Counted from the first letter of the stretch, positions 34,363 to 44,600 are shown. The stretch is DNA of 64,000 nt from Akkermansiaceae bacterium (GCA_025363295.1 JANYEC010000082.1:1-64000); one strand, 5' to 3'. Notes: generated from the letters alone by a model not told the origin. Program-made: numbers and translations.

Positions 34363-35271
34363 ATGGATGGAGATAACCTGCGTTTTCGTTTGGGGCAGCG
34401 GCTGGTCGGAGTCAGTTCCGTCGTGATAGCCAGCGCCGTGATGTGTGGGGTTTCTAGCCAGTTGTATTCCCAGATTCCCTATCAGACTGAGATAGGTGAA
34501 AAGCTTTTATTTAAATCCGCAGGAGCCACGCGGATCGCAGAAAAAGTGCGGGCGAGTGCGCCAGGTGTGGTGGTGGAGATTTCTGTGAAAGCAGGGGATT
34601 TCGTCAGGAAGGGGGATATCCTAGGGCATACCGAACTCGACGCAACGAAGCTTCAACTTGATCTGGCGAAACGTGCATTGGACTCGAAGGCGAATGTGGA
34701 CGCAGCGCAGGGACAGGCGGAGGCATGGTCCGTGACGCGAGAGGAAACCGAAGAACAAGTGAGTCGCCGCAAGCTTGAAAAAACCCGGCTAGATTGGGCT
34801 CTTGCCATGGAAAAGATGTATCGGGCCAATTATGAAGTACAGTTAGAAAGCGAGAATACTCAACAGATTCAATATGACTACTGGAAAGCGCAATATGAAA
34901 ACCGCTTTTTCAAAGCTCCCGTGGATGGGACGGTCACTGAAATCATAGCAGAGCTTGGGAAAAACGTGAACTATGCGACGCATGTTTTCACGATCAGTAA
35001 TGACAGCACGTTTGGGTTCCCTATCAGTGTGCCAGCAGCTCTTGCCAATGCTGTTTCACCTAACGATTCGATTCCCATTCGTGCTGCTGGCTCGAAATCC
35101 ACAAGTCGCGCATTGGTGGATAGCGTGATTGACGACCCGCGCTCAGCAGGAATGAAAATAATCAAATTGCTCATTCAAGCGGCTGATTTTCCCGCCGCAA
35201 CACGGGCGAGTTTGAAAGGCATGAAATTCGACGTACTGCTTCCTCACCAAGCCACCGGCACGAGCGAGTAG
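34363..35271 (+). CDS. HlyD/RND-type periplasmic adaptor, stand-alone
   Basis: 302 residues from ATG 34363. A hydrophobic N-terminal segment (GVSSVVIASAVMCGV) is followed by a lipoyl-like half (SAPGVVVEISVKAGDFVRKGD), a coiled coil rich in Lys/Glu/Arg (about 110-180), and the second lipoyl half (FKAPVDGTVTEI). This is a membrane-fusion protein layout, usually part of an efflux or secretion complex. Neither a pump nor an outer membrane channel is adjacent: the neighbours are a GH3 enzyme and a DEAD-box helicase. The GTG at 34324 is an alternative start. Confidence 0.75.
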   Translation: MDGDNLRFRLGQRLVGVSSVVIASAVMCGVSSQLYSQIPYQTEIGEKLLFKSAGATRIAEKVRASAPGVVVEISVKAGDFVRKGDILGHTELDATKLQLDLAKRALDSKANVDAAQGQAEAWSVTREETEEQVSRRKLEKTRLDWALAMEKMYRANYEVQLESENTQQIQYDYWKAQYENRFFKAPVDGTVTEIIAELGKNVNYATHVFTISNDSTFGFPISVPAALANAVSPNDSIPIRAAGSKSTSRALVDSVIDDPRSAGMKIIKLLIQAADFPAATRASLKGMKFDVLLPHQATGTSE

Positions 35272-35333
35272 GGGGCCGTTGTTACCAATTTAAATCCGTG
35301 CCATCACCTTCCCCAAAGGTTTAACATCCGCAC

Positions 35334-36623
35334 ATGCCGTTCAGCAACTTTGGACTTGAGGCCGAAATCCTCCGCGCCATTCAAAAAGCAGGATACCTCC
35401 GCCCCACCCCTGTGCAGGCGGCGGCCATTCCAAAAATCATGCAGGGAAATGACTTGATTGCCATTGCCCAGACCGGCACTGGCAAGACCGCCGCCTTTGT
35501 CCTGCCGATGTTGAACCGGCTCGCTCAGTCAAACCGCCAAGGCCCACCGCGCGGAGCCAAAACCCTGATTCTCGCACCCACCCGGGAACTCGCCGTCCAG
35601 ATCATGGAAAACATTCGAGATTACGGGCAGTATATGCCAATCCGCGTGGCCGCCATTTACGGTGGCGTGGATGAGGAGGCGCAGATCAAATCTCTGCGTA
35701 AAGGCGTCCATTGCATCGTCGCCACACCTGGACGTTTGATCGATCTGCTAGGCCGCCAAAAACTCGATTTTTCCCAGTTAGAAATGCTGGTGCTCGATGA
35801 GGCAGACCGGATGCTTCATATGGGTTTCTTGCCTGATATTGAGAAAATCGTCGGAGCTTTGCCAAAACGGCGGCAAACTCTCATGTTCTCCGCGACTCTA
35901 TCGAAAGAGGTCGAATCCCTCGCACGCCGCTTTCTCTATCAGCCGAAAATGGTTCAAATCGGAAAGCGCTCGGACCCTGCAGACACTGTGGAGCAATGCG
36001 TCTATGAAGTTCCCGCGCATTCAAAAAATGCTCTTCTGCTAGAACTTCTTCACTCGCCGAAGCTCAAGCGGGTTCTCGTTTTTGTTCGTATGAAAGACGG
36101 GGCAGATCACCTAACGAATTTCCTTAAACTTGCGCGGGTGAAAGTTGCTAAGCTCCATTCGAGCCGCTCTCAGGAACAACGGCTTCAAGCGCTGCAGGAT
36201 TTTAAAGACGGAAAAGTGCAGGTCTTGGTTGCTACCGACATCGTTGCGCGTGGCATCGATATTGACGGCGTCACCCATGTCGTGAATTATGATTTCCCGG
36301 TCAACCCCGAAGATTACGTGCACCGCATCGGCCGCACCGGGCGGGCGGAGGCGGTGGGGGAAGCGATTAGTTTTGTTCCCAAACAGGATCTCAACCTGCT
36401 TCAAATTCTCGAGCTGTTCATCGCCCGCAGGCTTGATCGCAAGCGTTTGCGGGGATTCGATTACCATGCCCCGGTTCCGCCTCCTATGCCTGGAGAAAAA
36501 ACCCCGACTCGTGACTGGCGGAAACGCACACGCGAAATGGAGGCGAAGAAATCTGCCGCTAATTCCGCTAATTCCTCCGCGCGCGCGCCTGAAAGGTCTG
36601 CCGACAAGCGCCGGGAAAAATAA
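35334..36623 (+). CDS. rhlE: DEAD-box ATP-dependent RNA helicase (RhlE-like)
   Basis: 429 residues with all helicase motifs: Q-motif (RPTPVQAAAIP), motif I AQTGTGKT (45-52), PTRELAVQI, DEAD at 155-158, SAT (MFSATLSKEV), RGIDIDGVTHVVNYD and HRIGRTGRAE. The C-terminal tail is short and basic with Ser/Ala/Arg. It would remodel RNA in ribosome assembly or RNA decay. The short basic tail and the motif set fit RhlE better than DeaD or DbpA. Confidence 0.92.
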   Translation: MPFSNFGLEAEILRAIQKAGYLRPTPVQAAAIPKIMQGNDLIAIAQTGTGKTAAFVLPMLNRLAQSNRQGPPRGAKTLILAPTRELAVQIMENIRDYGQYMPIRVAAIYGGVDEEAQIKSLRKGVHCIVATPGRLIDLLGRQKLDFSQLEMLVLDEADRMLHMGFLPDIEKIVGALPKRRQTLMFSATLSKEVESLARRFLYQPKMVQIGKRSDPADTVEQCVYEVPAHSKNALLLELLHSPKLKRVLVFVRMKDGADHLTNFLKLARVKVAKLHSSRSQEQRLQALQDFKDGKVQVLVATDIVARGIDIDGVTHVVNYDFPVNPEDYVHRIGRTGRAEAVGEAISFVPKQDLNLLQILELFIARRLDRKRLRGFDYHAPVPPPMPGEKTPTRDWRKRTREMEAKKSAANSANSSARAPERSADKRREK

Positions 36624-36647
36624 GTTAGGAAAGCGGGCCCTTACGAG

Positions 36648-37778
36648 TCAAACCGCAGCGCGGGCCAAGTCGCAAATACTGAGATTGCGCATGTGTGCGA
36701 GTGCTTTCTTGAGAGTGCTCCACCATGAGCCGCTGCGGTAAGTGACTCCGTGTGCTTCACAAACCTCTCGCACCTCGCCGGAAATTTTCCTGATTCGGTG
36801 AGGCGGTATTTTTGGAAATAGGTGATGCTCAATCTGGCGGTCGAGTCCACCACAGAGAATGGATATCGGTAACCACACTTCAAAATTGTTAGTTGCCTCC
36901 ACCTGCATTGCATACCACTCGCCTTTTCCGCTCGCACGGGTGCCCTCGGGGAAGTCCGCGACTTCCTCACCAATGTGTCCGCAATAGATGGTGGCCGCCG
37001 AGTAGAGATCGCGCAGAGTTTCCGCCATCCAATTTCCTAGCAGAACTTTCCAGAACATCGAACCGGCGAGCAGCGGGAAAAAGATATAGTTCCATGCATA
37101 ATAGGGTAAATATTTGCTCAGCGCTTTCACGTGAGCGTCTTTGATTGTTTTCCAAGAACGATCCTGTGGAGTGTGGTGATCGTCAGCACGCTCATTTCTA
37201 AAATAAAGATCATTGAGTCCGGTAAAATGCAGGTTCATGAAAAAAGTGAAATTTGGCGCCAACATGGCTAGCAGAAATGGGAATTGCAGCCGGTGGAGGA
37301 AATTGTGTGGCGTATGTTCCGTGAGGCGGGCCGGCCCAAAGTTAGTATCAGGATCTTTACCCGCGACGTTGGTGTAATGGTGGTGCATCACATTATGCCC
37401 TTGTTTCCAAGCACCTTCATGGATCGGAGTATCCCACGAGAATGTTTTCGAGGAAAAGCGCTCTGCTCCGGGGAGTTTATCATACACTCCGTGCAAGACG
37501 GTGTGACCAATTTCTATCGCCTGTAATTGCTTATGCAACCACAGGGCTCCAACTCCTGCTAGAAATCCGACGGGCTCGAAACTGAAATGAATCATCACCC
37601 GCCCGATGACCTCCATCCCACGCGAAAAACGATTCATGCGACTAAGTTGAACGACGTCTTCTTGACCCAGTTCGCTTTCCACGCGCACGCGAATCGCATC
37701 GATCGCAACTCCAAAACGCTTCATGCGTTCGTTGTATAAGGAAGGTGACGCCGCAGGAGGCGCTGCGATTGTAGGCAT
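36648..37778 (-). CDS. Membrane fatty acid desaturase
   Basis: 376 residues from ATG 37778 (a TTG at 37790 is 4 codons earlier). Three histidine boxes bind the di-iron centre: HTVLH (92-96), HNVMHHH (128-134) and QIEHH (315-319). The QIEHHLFP box with a Q in place of the first His is typical of front-end/linoleoyl-CoA desaturases. Several hydrophobic segments separate the boxes. It introduces double bonds into membrane fatty acids, and its position specificity cannot be read. Confidence 0.9.
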   Translation of the reverse strand: MPTIAAPPAASPSLYNERMKRFGVAIDAIRVRVESELGQEDVVQLSRMNRFSRGMEVIGRVMIHFSFEPVGFLAGVGALWLHKQLQAIEIGHTVLHGVYDKLPGAERFSSKTFSWDTPIHEGAWKQGHNVMHHHYTNVAGKDPDTNFGPARLTEHTPHNFLHRLQFPFLLAMLAPNFTFFMNLHFTGLNDLYFRNERADDHHTPQDRSWKTIKDAHVKALSKYLPYYAWNYIFFPLLAGSMFWKVLLGNWMAETLRDLYSAATIYCGHIGEEVADFPEGTRASGKGEWYAMQVEATNNFEVWLPISILCGGLDRQIEHHLFPKIPPHRIRKISGEVREVCEAHGVTYRSGSWWSTLKKALAHMRNLSICDLARAAV

Positions 37779-37916
37779 GAAGTTGTCCAATAAGGGTTTT
37801 CTGAATACGAGACAGATGGCGCATCATGATGCTGCTACGCCGGGAGCGTTCCTGATTGAAAGCGCTACAATACTCCAGTGGAAAATAAGTCAAAACCTTA
37901 TGAGGTTAGTAGGTTT

Positions 37917-38798
37917 TCATCGTCCTACCCCATCAGCAAGCCAATCCAGACGGCGTTGGAGCTTGATCTGCCTTTCCGGAGACGGGTTCGGATAGAGGAT
38001 GGGATACCACGCGGTCATTACCACCGCACGAGCGACGAGGCAGTGGTGGAGCGCGTCGAGATCGATGCGCCCGCCGGACTGGCGATACGAATCAAGGATT
38101 GCATCCGCGGTGGTGTGATCTTCATCGAGCAGGCGCGCATTCCAGATGATAGATGCAAGGTCCCATTCCACCGGACCGCAGAAGGTGTCCTCCCAGTCGG
38201 TCCATAACAGGCCGAGCGTGGTGTTCATGAGGTTTCCGGGATGGGCATCACCGTGCAGCGGCTGATAGGAAAATTTTGAAAGTGCTTTGACGGACGCAAC
38301 AAGCCGCTCACGCAGCAAGTCAAGGGTGGCCAGGGGGAATAGCGCGCGCTTCTCCAGAGTGTCTAACAAATCAAGACTCTCGTTCAGGATTGCGAGTTCG
38401 GGCAACTGTTCGGGAAATAATCTCAGTAGCTTATGGCACTGATAGAGTGTGCTGCCAATTATCGCTGGGGCAGCCTCGGTAGTGATACTTGTGACGTATT
38501 GCCAAAAGTTGAGCGTGTAACCTAGATGTTCGTGCGGGACGGGGGGCAAAGAAGGATGTATGGGAATCACCGGAGCACCGTGCTGCGCAAGGTATTGCGC
38601 CACGGCATTTTCCCGCTCGAACCAAGCGCTGCCGTTGCGCGGACCTTGCAGATCCTGCACCACGCGGGCGACAAGTGTGTCCGTGAGCCGGAGCACCAAC
38701 GTGCTGCCGTTTTGCAGAATTTCACAACGGTCCGGTGTGATCCCGTGGGCGGCGGCTGTTTCCGTCGCGGCGCGGATGGGCAGTTGGAGGTCGGGCAT
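37917..38798 (-). CDS. Aminoglycoside phosphotransferase-family kinase
   Basis: 293 residues with the APH/choline-kinase catalytic loop LHGDAHPGN (D184) and metal-binding D201 in LLWTDWEDTFCGP followed by VEWDLASI. The N-lobe is atypical. The substrate could be an aminoglycoside, a small alcohol such as choline or ethanolamine, or another hydroxyl compound; the sequence does not decide. It is 6 bp downstream of the KH-domain gene on the same strand, so it is probably co-transcribed with it. Confidence 0.82.
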   Translation of the reverse strand: MPDLQLPIRAATETAAAHGITPDRCEILQNGSTLVLRLTDTLVARVVQDLQGPRNGSAWFERENAVAQYLAQHGAPVIPIHPSLPPVPHEHLGYTLNFWQYVTSITTEAAPAIIGSTLYQCHKLLRLFPEQLPELAILNESLDLLDTLEKRALFPLATLDLLRERLVASVKALSKFSYQPLHGDAHPGNLMNTTLGLLWTDWEDTFCGPVEWDLASIIWNARLLDEDHTTADAILDSYRQSGGRIDLDALHHCLVARAVVMTAWYPILYPNPSPERQIKLQRRLDWLADGVGR

Positions 38799-38804
38799 CG
38801 GGGC

Positions 38805-39455
38805 TTATCTACCCTTTTGAACTAACGGTTTATCCTCACTAACATCTTCTTCATGCGAGAGGATTTCTAGCAATGCATGCACTCCATGCATCGCTGCGGC
38901 CTCTTTTAAGATGCTGCGAATGGCGGAAGCTGTGTGACCCTCTTTACCGATCAACATCGCCATGTCCCGTTTCACGAGTATCAGTTTGAATCGCACCACG
39001 TCGGGCTCGATTTCTTGAATCCGGATTTGCGCGTGGTCCGGCTCATCGATCAAGTTGACGACCACGTATTGAAGAAAATTTTTCAAGCGAACCATGAGCG
39101 CCTGCATTTCCGTATGGCCCGGACCCTTGTGTAATAATTCGTTCGAGTTTCGTGGTTTTGTTTTGTCTTGGACTGTCGGAGAGCTGTTAAAATCCCACTC
39201 CATCACCTTGTAAGCGGCCGCCCGTTTGACCAGATCCACAAAATCAACCTCTCGATTCGCAATTTTATTCACTGCGGGCACGACGGTTCTGAAGTCCCAC
39301 TCCATCACTTGCAGGTTCCCTAATTTTCGTAAGGAGTGGCTAAGTTCGAGGTCGCTGATATCCTTGTTTAGGAGCGCCATGAAATCCCACTCAGTGACTT
39401 GGATCTCGCCGAGCCGTTTGAGAGAAGTGGTGATTTTTTTGATTTTTTTCGGCAT
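38805..39455 (-). CDS. KH-domain RNA-binding protein with three EWDF boxes
   Basis: 216 residues in two parts. Residues 1-95 contain three copies of a box [IL]-Q-V-[MT]-E-W-D-F or KVMEWDF, with EWDF at 22-25, 52-55 and 86-89, each preceded by a basic SLK/RxLG-like helix. Residues about 115-200 form a KhpA-like KH domain with DMAMLIGKEGHTASAIRSIL (GKEG loop at 170-173). KH domains bind single-stranded RNA; KhpA family members are normally about 75-90 residues long. I know no function for the EWDF part. I chose ATG 39455 (MPKKIKKITT); the frame is open upstream into the LysR gene. LysR ends 22 bp upstream. Confidence 0.72.
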   Translation of the reverse strand: MPKKIKKITTSLKRLGEIQVTEWDFMALLNKDISDLELSHSLRKLGNLQVMEWDFRTVVPAVNKIANREVDFVDLVKRAAAYKVMEWDFNSSPTVQDKTKPRNSNELLHKGPGHTEMQALMVRLKNFLQYVVVNLIDEPDHAQIRIQEIEPDVVRFKLILVKRDMAMLIGKEGHTASAIRSILKEAAAMHGVHALLEILSHEEDVSEDKPLVQKGR

Positions 39456-39477
39456 CGAATTGGGTGGTGGATTTATT

Positions 39478-40404
39478 TCACGAAACGACGGTGATAGATG
39501 GTTCAACTTCGCGACCCTGCGCTCGGTCTTCGAGCAATTGAACGAAGTGCTTGATGTGGTGCGACGGCAGGTGACGCTGCCAGACCGCCCACATGTGGAA
39601 ATCGAGATTCGCTTTGGGGGCGGTGATTGGGATGATGACGACGTTCTGAGTTGCCAGATCTAACACATGAGGCAGTAACGAAATCCCCTGATCCGCCGCG
39701 ATCAGCGTGACCATCGAGTCAAAGCCGTCCACCTGCCGCACTTTGCTTGGCCGGATACCTTCCTCGGTATAAAATTGGGAGATCGTTTCGCGATGGTTAG
39801 AGCGGCCGTCTTCCCCGAGGCACAACAGGGTTTCCGCACGGATTTCCATCAGAGAGATTCCTTTTCTATCTGCTAGAGGATGCTGCCTTGAGATGGCGAT
39901 TCCGTAAATTGAGTGGACCACGCACAAGCTGCGCAGGCTGGTGATATTGAGTATCTCATTACCGTAAGCGAAGCCAATGTCGATGCGGCCCTTCGTAAGC
40001 GCATCGAGCTGTTCTCCGGGCAGCATTTCCACGAACGCCACTTCCACTCCCGGATACTTTTGATGAAAAATCTTCAGTGTCTTCGGCAGGAAATCCGTGG
40101 CGATGATTCCCACGCTGCCAATCTTCAGTTTACCTCGGTGGCCGGATTGTGCCTGGGTTGCGCGTTCGATCGCCCTTTCGGCATGAATCAGGAGTTCCTG
40201 CGAGTCCTCGAGAAACAATTCCCCGGCTTTGGTTAGAGAAACGCTCACGGTGTCTCGATCTAACAATTTTACCGAGATTTCCTCCTCCAGATCCTTCACC
40301 TGCTTGCTCAGCGCTGGGCGGCTGATATTGAGGCGTTGCGCGGCCTTCCGGAAACTTAGTTCCTCAGCGACCGCGACAAAGTATCTTAAATGCCTTAATT
40401 CCAT
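39478..40404 (-). CDS. LysR-family transcriptional regulator
   Basis: 308 residues from ATG 40404: an N-terminal winged HTH (MELRHLRYFVAVAEELSF, RLNISRPALSKQVKDLEEE) and a periplasmic-binding-like effector domain (LKIGSVGIIATDFLPKTL, GRIDIGFAYG, GISLLPHVLDL). The frame is open 41 codons further upstream without homology. It is divergent from the RND efflux operon, with 121 bp between the two starts containing two dyads, so it probably controls that operon and its own gene. Confidence 0.9.
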   Translation of the reverse strand: MELRHLRYFVAVAEELSFRKAAQRLNISRPALSKQVKDLEEEISVKLLDRDTVSVSLTKAGELFLEDSQELLIHAERAIERATQAQSGHRGKLKIGSVGIIATDFLPKTLKIFHQKYPGVEVAFVEMLPGEQLDALTKGRIDIGFAYGNEILNITSLRSLCVVHSIYGIAISRQHPLADRKGISLMEIRAETLLCLGEDGRSNHRETISQFYTEEGIRPSKVRQVDGFDSMVTLIAADQGISLLPHVLDLATQNVVIIPITAPKANLDFHMWAVWQRHLPSHHIKHFVQLLEDRAQGREVEPSITVVS

Positions 40405-40413
40405 CTCGCGCGA

Positions 40414-40434
40414 CTGGTAATCTAAAGTTACCAG
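40414..40434. promoter_or_regulatory. Candidate LysR operator, T-N11-A dyad
   Basis: CTGGTAA (40414-40420), spacer TCTAAAG, TTACCAG (40428-40434) is a perfect 7-bp inverted repeat with a T-N11-A core (T40418, A40430), the classical LysR-type recognition shape. It lies 10 bp before the lysR start and about 90 bp before the efflux operon, as expected for autoregulation and divergent control. Confidence 0.6.
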
Positions 40435-40455
40435 CATGGAAACATCAAAGTTATT

Positions 40456-40473
40456 CTGATTGAGGAAAATCAG
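40456..40473. promoter_or_regulatory. Second dyad in the lysR-efflux intergenic region
   Basis: CTGATT, spacer GAGGAA, AATCAG is a perfect 6-bp inverted repeat about 40 bp from the first dyad, on the efflux side. It could be the activation half-site of the LysR regulator or overlap the efflux promoter. Its sequence differs from the first dyad, so a common protein is not certain. Confidence 0.35.
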
Positions 40474-40525
40474 GCGATAGAGTAGCCCACCCGAGTTTCT
40501 GTCAGTTTTTCGTCCGACCACCACC

Positions 40526-41641
40526 ATGCGCCCTTTATTTTTTGTGCTTTTTCCCGCCGTTTGGCTGTGTCTCCCGAGTTGTGGGAAAAAGGCCGTCCCG
40601 ACACCTCCTCAGATGCCCCCAGCTGCGGTGTCGTTCCTTCCTGCCTCCATGGAAACCGTCACCATCACTCGCGATTTACCGGGTCGTATCGATGCCTTGC
40701 GCGTCGCGGAAATCCGGGCCCGGGTTGCGGGAATCCTCTTGAAAAAAACATTTCAGGAGGGTGCCGATGTGAAAGCGGGTGACGTGCTTTTTCAGATCGA
40801 CCCTGCGCCGCTGCAAGCCGCTCATGACAGCGCTGAGGCGAACCTTGCCCGTGCAGAAGCCAACTCCAGACAAGCAGAAAACCAAGCGAGCCGCTCACGC
40901 GAGCTTGTCGCAGTCAATGCTGTTAGTAAGCAGGAGGCGGATAATTCGGAATCCGCACTCACGGTCGCCGCTGCAGAAATCCTTGCTGCGAAAGCCGCCC
41001 TCGCGACGGCCCAGCTCAATCTCGGCTATGCTGCCGTGACCGCTCCCATCTCAGGCCGCATTGGCAAGGCACAGGTAACCGAAGGTGCGCTCGTGGGCCA
41101 AGGAAATGCCACTTTGTTAGCTGTTATTCAACAGCTTGATCCGATCTACTTTGATTTCACCCAGTCTAGCAGCGATCTCATCGCCCTTAAGAAATCTGGA
41201 GCGGCTCACAACGAAGCCACGCTCCTGCTAGAAGATGGCAGTGAATACGAATTCCCAGGTCGCATTCTTTTTTCCGAAGCATTCGTGGACGAAACAACGG
41301 GCATGGTGAGTCTTAGGGCAGAATTTCCCAACCCTAAGCGGGACCTGCTCCCCGGCATGTTCGCTAGGGCGCGGGTGATCCAATCCGTGCGGGAAAACGT
41401 GATCACCGTTCCTCAGCGCGCCCTCACTCGCGGAGCTGGCGGCGCGGGCACACTCATGGTCATCGATGATTCTAACCACGCCCAACTCCACATGGTGCAA
41501 ACCGGTGAAATGACGGGAGACAAATGGGTCGTGAACTCCGGGCTCAAAGCAGGCGAGCGAGTGATCATCGAAGGCTTGCTCAAGGCGAGGCCTGGTGCAC
41601 CCGTGGTCCCGGAGCCTTTTGTCCCCGCCCCGAAAAACTAA
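40526..41641 (+). CDS. RND efflux periplasmic adaptor (AcrA/MexA-like lipoprotein)
   Basis: 371 residues. The N-terminus MRPLFFVLFPAVWLCLPSCG is a lipoprotein signal with a lipobox ending at Cys19. The lipoyl halves (RVAGILLKKTFQEGADVKAG and ITAPISGRIG-like VTAPISGRIGKAQVTEGALVG), a coiled coil between them (about 90-150), and a beta-barrel domain follow. This is the AcrA/MexA architecture. It is the first gene of a three-gene operon with the pump (12 bp downstream) and the outer membrane channel. Confidence 0.92.
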   Translation: MRPLFFVLFPAVWLCLPSCGKKAVPTPPQMPPAAVSFLPASMETVTITRDLPGRIDALRVAEIRARVAGILLKKTFQEGADVKAGDVLFQIDPAPLQAAHDSAEANLARAEANSRQAENQASRSRELVAVNAVSKQEADNSESALTVAAAEILAAKAALATAQLNLGYAAVTAPISGRIGKAQVTEGALVGQGNATLLAVIQQLDPIYFDFTQSSSDLIALKKSGAAHNEATLLLEDGSEYEFPGRILFSEAFVDETTGMVSLRAEFPNPKRDLLPGMFARARVIQSVRENVITVPQRALTRGAGGAGTLMVIDDSNHAQLHMVQTGEMTGDKWVVNSGLKAGERVIIEGLLKARPGAPVVPEPFVPAPKN

Positions 41642-41653
41642 TTTTCCAATTTC

Positions 41654-44600
41654 ATGGCTCAATTCTTTATCGACCGCCCGGTTTTCGCTTGGGTGATCTC
41701 CATCCTCATCTGTGTCCTCGGTGGCATCGCCATCACCGGACTTCCCGTTGCGCAATACCCGAGTGTCGCCCCGCCTTCGATCTCTATCACTGCCAACTAC
41801 GCAGGTGCTTCCGCAGAAACATTGAGCGATACGGTGACTTCTGTGATTGAGCAACAACTCAACGGGATCGACAACCTGCTCTACATGTCGTCCGCCAGCG
41901 ATGCGAATGGAAATGCCGTTATCACGCTCTATTTCAAACCAGGCACCAATCCGGATGTGGCCCAAGTGCAGGTGCAAAACAAGGTGCAGCTCGCTACGCC
42001 AAGCCTCCCTCTAACTGTCCAACAGCAGGGCGTGGTAGTGGCAAAGGCGACCCGGAACTTCATGATGTTCATCTCGCTCTCTTCGGAAGACGAGAGCATG
42101 GACGCAATTGGTCTCGGGAATTACCTTGCCTCTAACGTGCTTGATCCGATTCGGCGCGTGGCGGGCGTCGGCGAGGTCATCCAGTTCGGCACGCAGAACG
42201 CCATGCGCATTTGGCTCGATCCCGACAAGCTCGTGAGCTTCAAACTAACACCTGCCGATATCTCGGCGGCGGTCCAAGTGCAGAACACACAGGTGCCTGT
42301 CGGTCAGCTCGGCCAGCTTCCGGCGGTGACCGGCCAGCAGCTCAACGTGATTTTACAAGGTCGTGCAACACTTCGTGAGGTCGAGGAATTCAAAAACATT
42401 GTCCTTCGCGTGAATCCTGACGGCTCGCGGCTCTATCTGCGAGATGTCGCTCGTGTCGAGCTTGGCGGGCAGGACTACTCGATTAAAGCCCGCATCGACG
42501 GTAAGCCGGCGTCTGCCGCCGCCGTGAAGCTTTCGCCCACCGCCAATGCGCTTGACACCGCCGCCGCCGTGCGGAAAGAAGTGGATCGGCTAAAGGAGTT
42601 TTTCCCGGCGGGCGTGAAGGTGACTTACCCGTTAGACACTTCGTTATTCGTTAGAATTTCCGTCGATGAAGTGCTCAAGACGCTTATCGAGGCGATCATT
42701 CTGGTGTTCCTGGTAATGTATCTTTTTCTCCAGAATCTCCGCGCCACTCTCATCCCCACGCTGGTCGTTCCGGTCGCCCTGCTAGGCACTTGCGGAATTC
42801 TGGCAGCTTTTGGATTTTCTATCAATGTGCTCACCATGTTCGGCATGGTGCTCGCCATTGGCATTCTAGTGGACGACGCGATCGTGGTGGTGGAGAACGT
42901 CGAGCGCATCATGAGCGAGGAGGGACTTCCCGCCAAGGAGGCGACGCGAAAAGCGATGAGCCAGATTACCAGTGCGCTGATAGGAATTACTCTCGTTCTC
43001 ACCGCCGTCTTCATCCCGATGGCGTTCTTCGGTGGCTCTGTAGGCACGATTTATCGGCAGTTCACAATGTCGATGGTGTCCTGCATGATATTCTCGGTAT
43101 TTCTCGCGCTGTCTCTAACTCCCGCACTTTGTGGTTCGCTCTTGAAACAAGTCGATGCCGGACATCATCAAGCCAAGCGCGGTTTTTTTGGTTGGTTCAA
43201 TCGCTCCTTCGATGCCTTTACGAACCGTTACCAAAGCTGGGTGGCCATGTTAGTGAAGCGGACTTTCATCGGCATCATCACTCTGATAGGGATTTTATTC
43301 CTCGTGTTCACTTTGTATCAAAGGATGCCATCCGCATTCTTACCGGAGGAAGACCAAGGCTATTTCCTGACGCTCATTTCACTGCCCGTTGGCGCAACCG
43401 ATGCTCGCACTGGCGAGGCACTGTTGAAGGTTGAGGAGTATTTGGCCAAACAATCTGAAATCGAACACTACTTCACCGTCGCGGGTTTCAGCTTCGCCGG
43501 ACGAGCGCAAAACTCAGCCCTTGCTTTCATCCGCCTCAAGCCGTGGGAAGAGCGGGCGGGAAAAGATCACCACGTGCAAGCCGTGATCCAGCACGCACTC
43601 AAGGGCCTCAGTGGCATCAAGGATGCTATGGTTTTCTCGGTGAATCCGCCGGCGATTCCTGAGCTTGGGACCTCATCCGGTTTCGATTTCTGGCTGCAGG
43701 ATGTCGGCGGTGTCGGCCATGAAACGTTAATGGCGGCAAGTGGCCAGCTTTTGGGAATGGCCGCGAAAAATCCTGCGCTGATGCAAGTCCGCCCCCAAGG
43801 CCTAGCGGATGCGGCGCAAATGAAGATCGAGCTCGATCAGGACAAGGCCAGTGCACTGGGTGTTTCTCTAGCAGATATCAATGCGACAATGCAAACCGCG
43901 TTTGGCTCCAGTTATGTGAACAACTTCGTCAACGGTCCGCGCGTCCAGCGGGTAATTGTCCAGCTCGATGCGGCGTTCCGCATGACGCCGGAAGATCTCG
44001 GCAAGGTCTATCTCCGAAATAAAGTCGGTGGAATGGTGCCCCTGTCCTCATTCACTAACATTCATTGGACGTATGGCTCGCCGCAGCTTCAGCGGTACAA
44101 CGGCATCCCTTCGATCAATATCGTGGGGGCCGCTGCGCCCGGACTGAGCTCTGGGGAAGCAATGTTAGAAATGGAAAAAATGGCCGAGCAACTTCCCCGT
44201 GGCGTAGGCTTCTCCTGGAGCGGTCAATCCCTCGAAGAAAGGATTTCCGGAAATCAAGCGCCCATGCTTTACGGCATTTCCCTGCTGATCGTTTTTCTGT
44301 GCCTCGCCGCTCTTTACGAAAGTTGGTCGATCCCTGTCGCAGTGATCATGGTTGTTCCGTTAGGGATTCTTGGTGCTCTTGCGGCGGTCTCTTTTCGCGA
44401 ATTGCCGAATGACGTCTATTTTAAAGTTGGGTTACTCACCACCGTCGGCCTTTCCACGAAAAACGCGATCCTCATCATCGAGTTCGCGCTCGATCTTCAG
44501 AAAGAAGGAAAGGGTTTGATCGAATCCATTCTCGAAGCAGTGAAGCTCCGCTTGCGCCCCATCCTAATGACTTCGATGGCCTTCATCCTGGGCGTAATGC

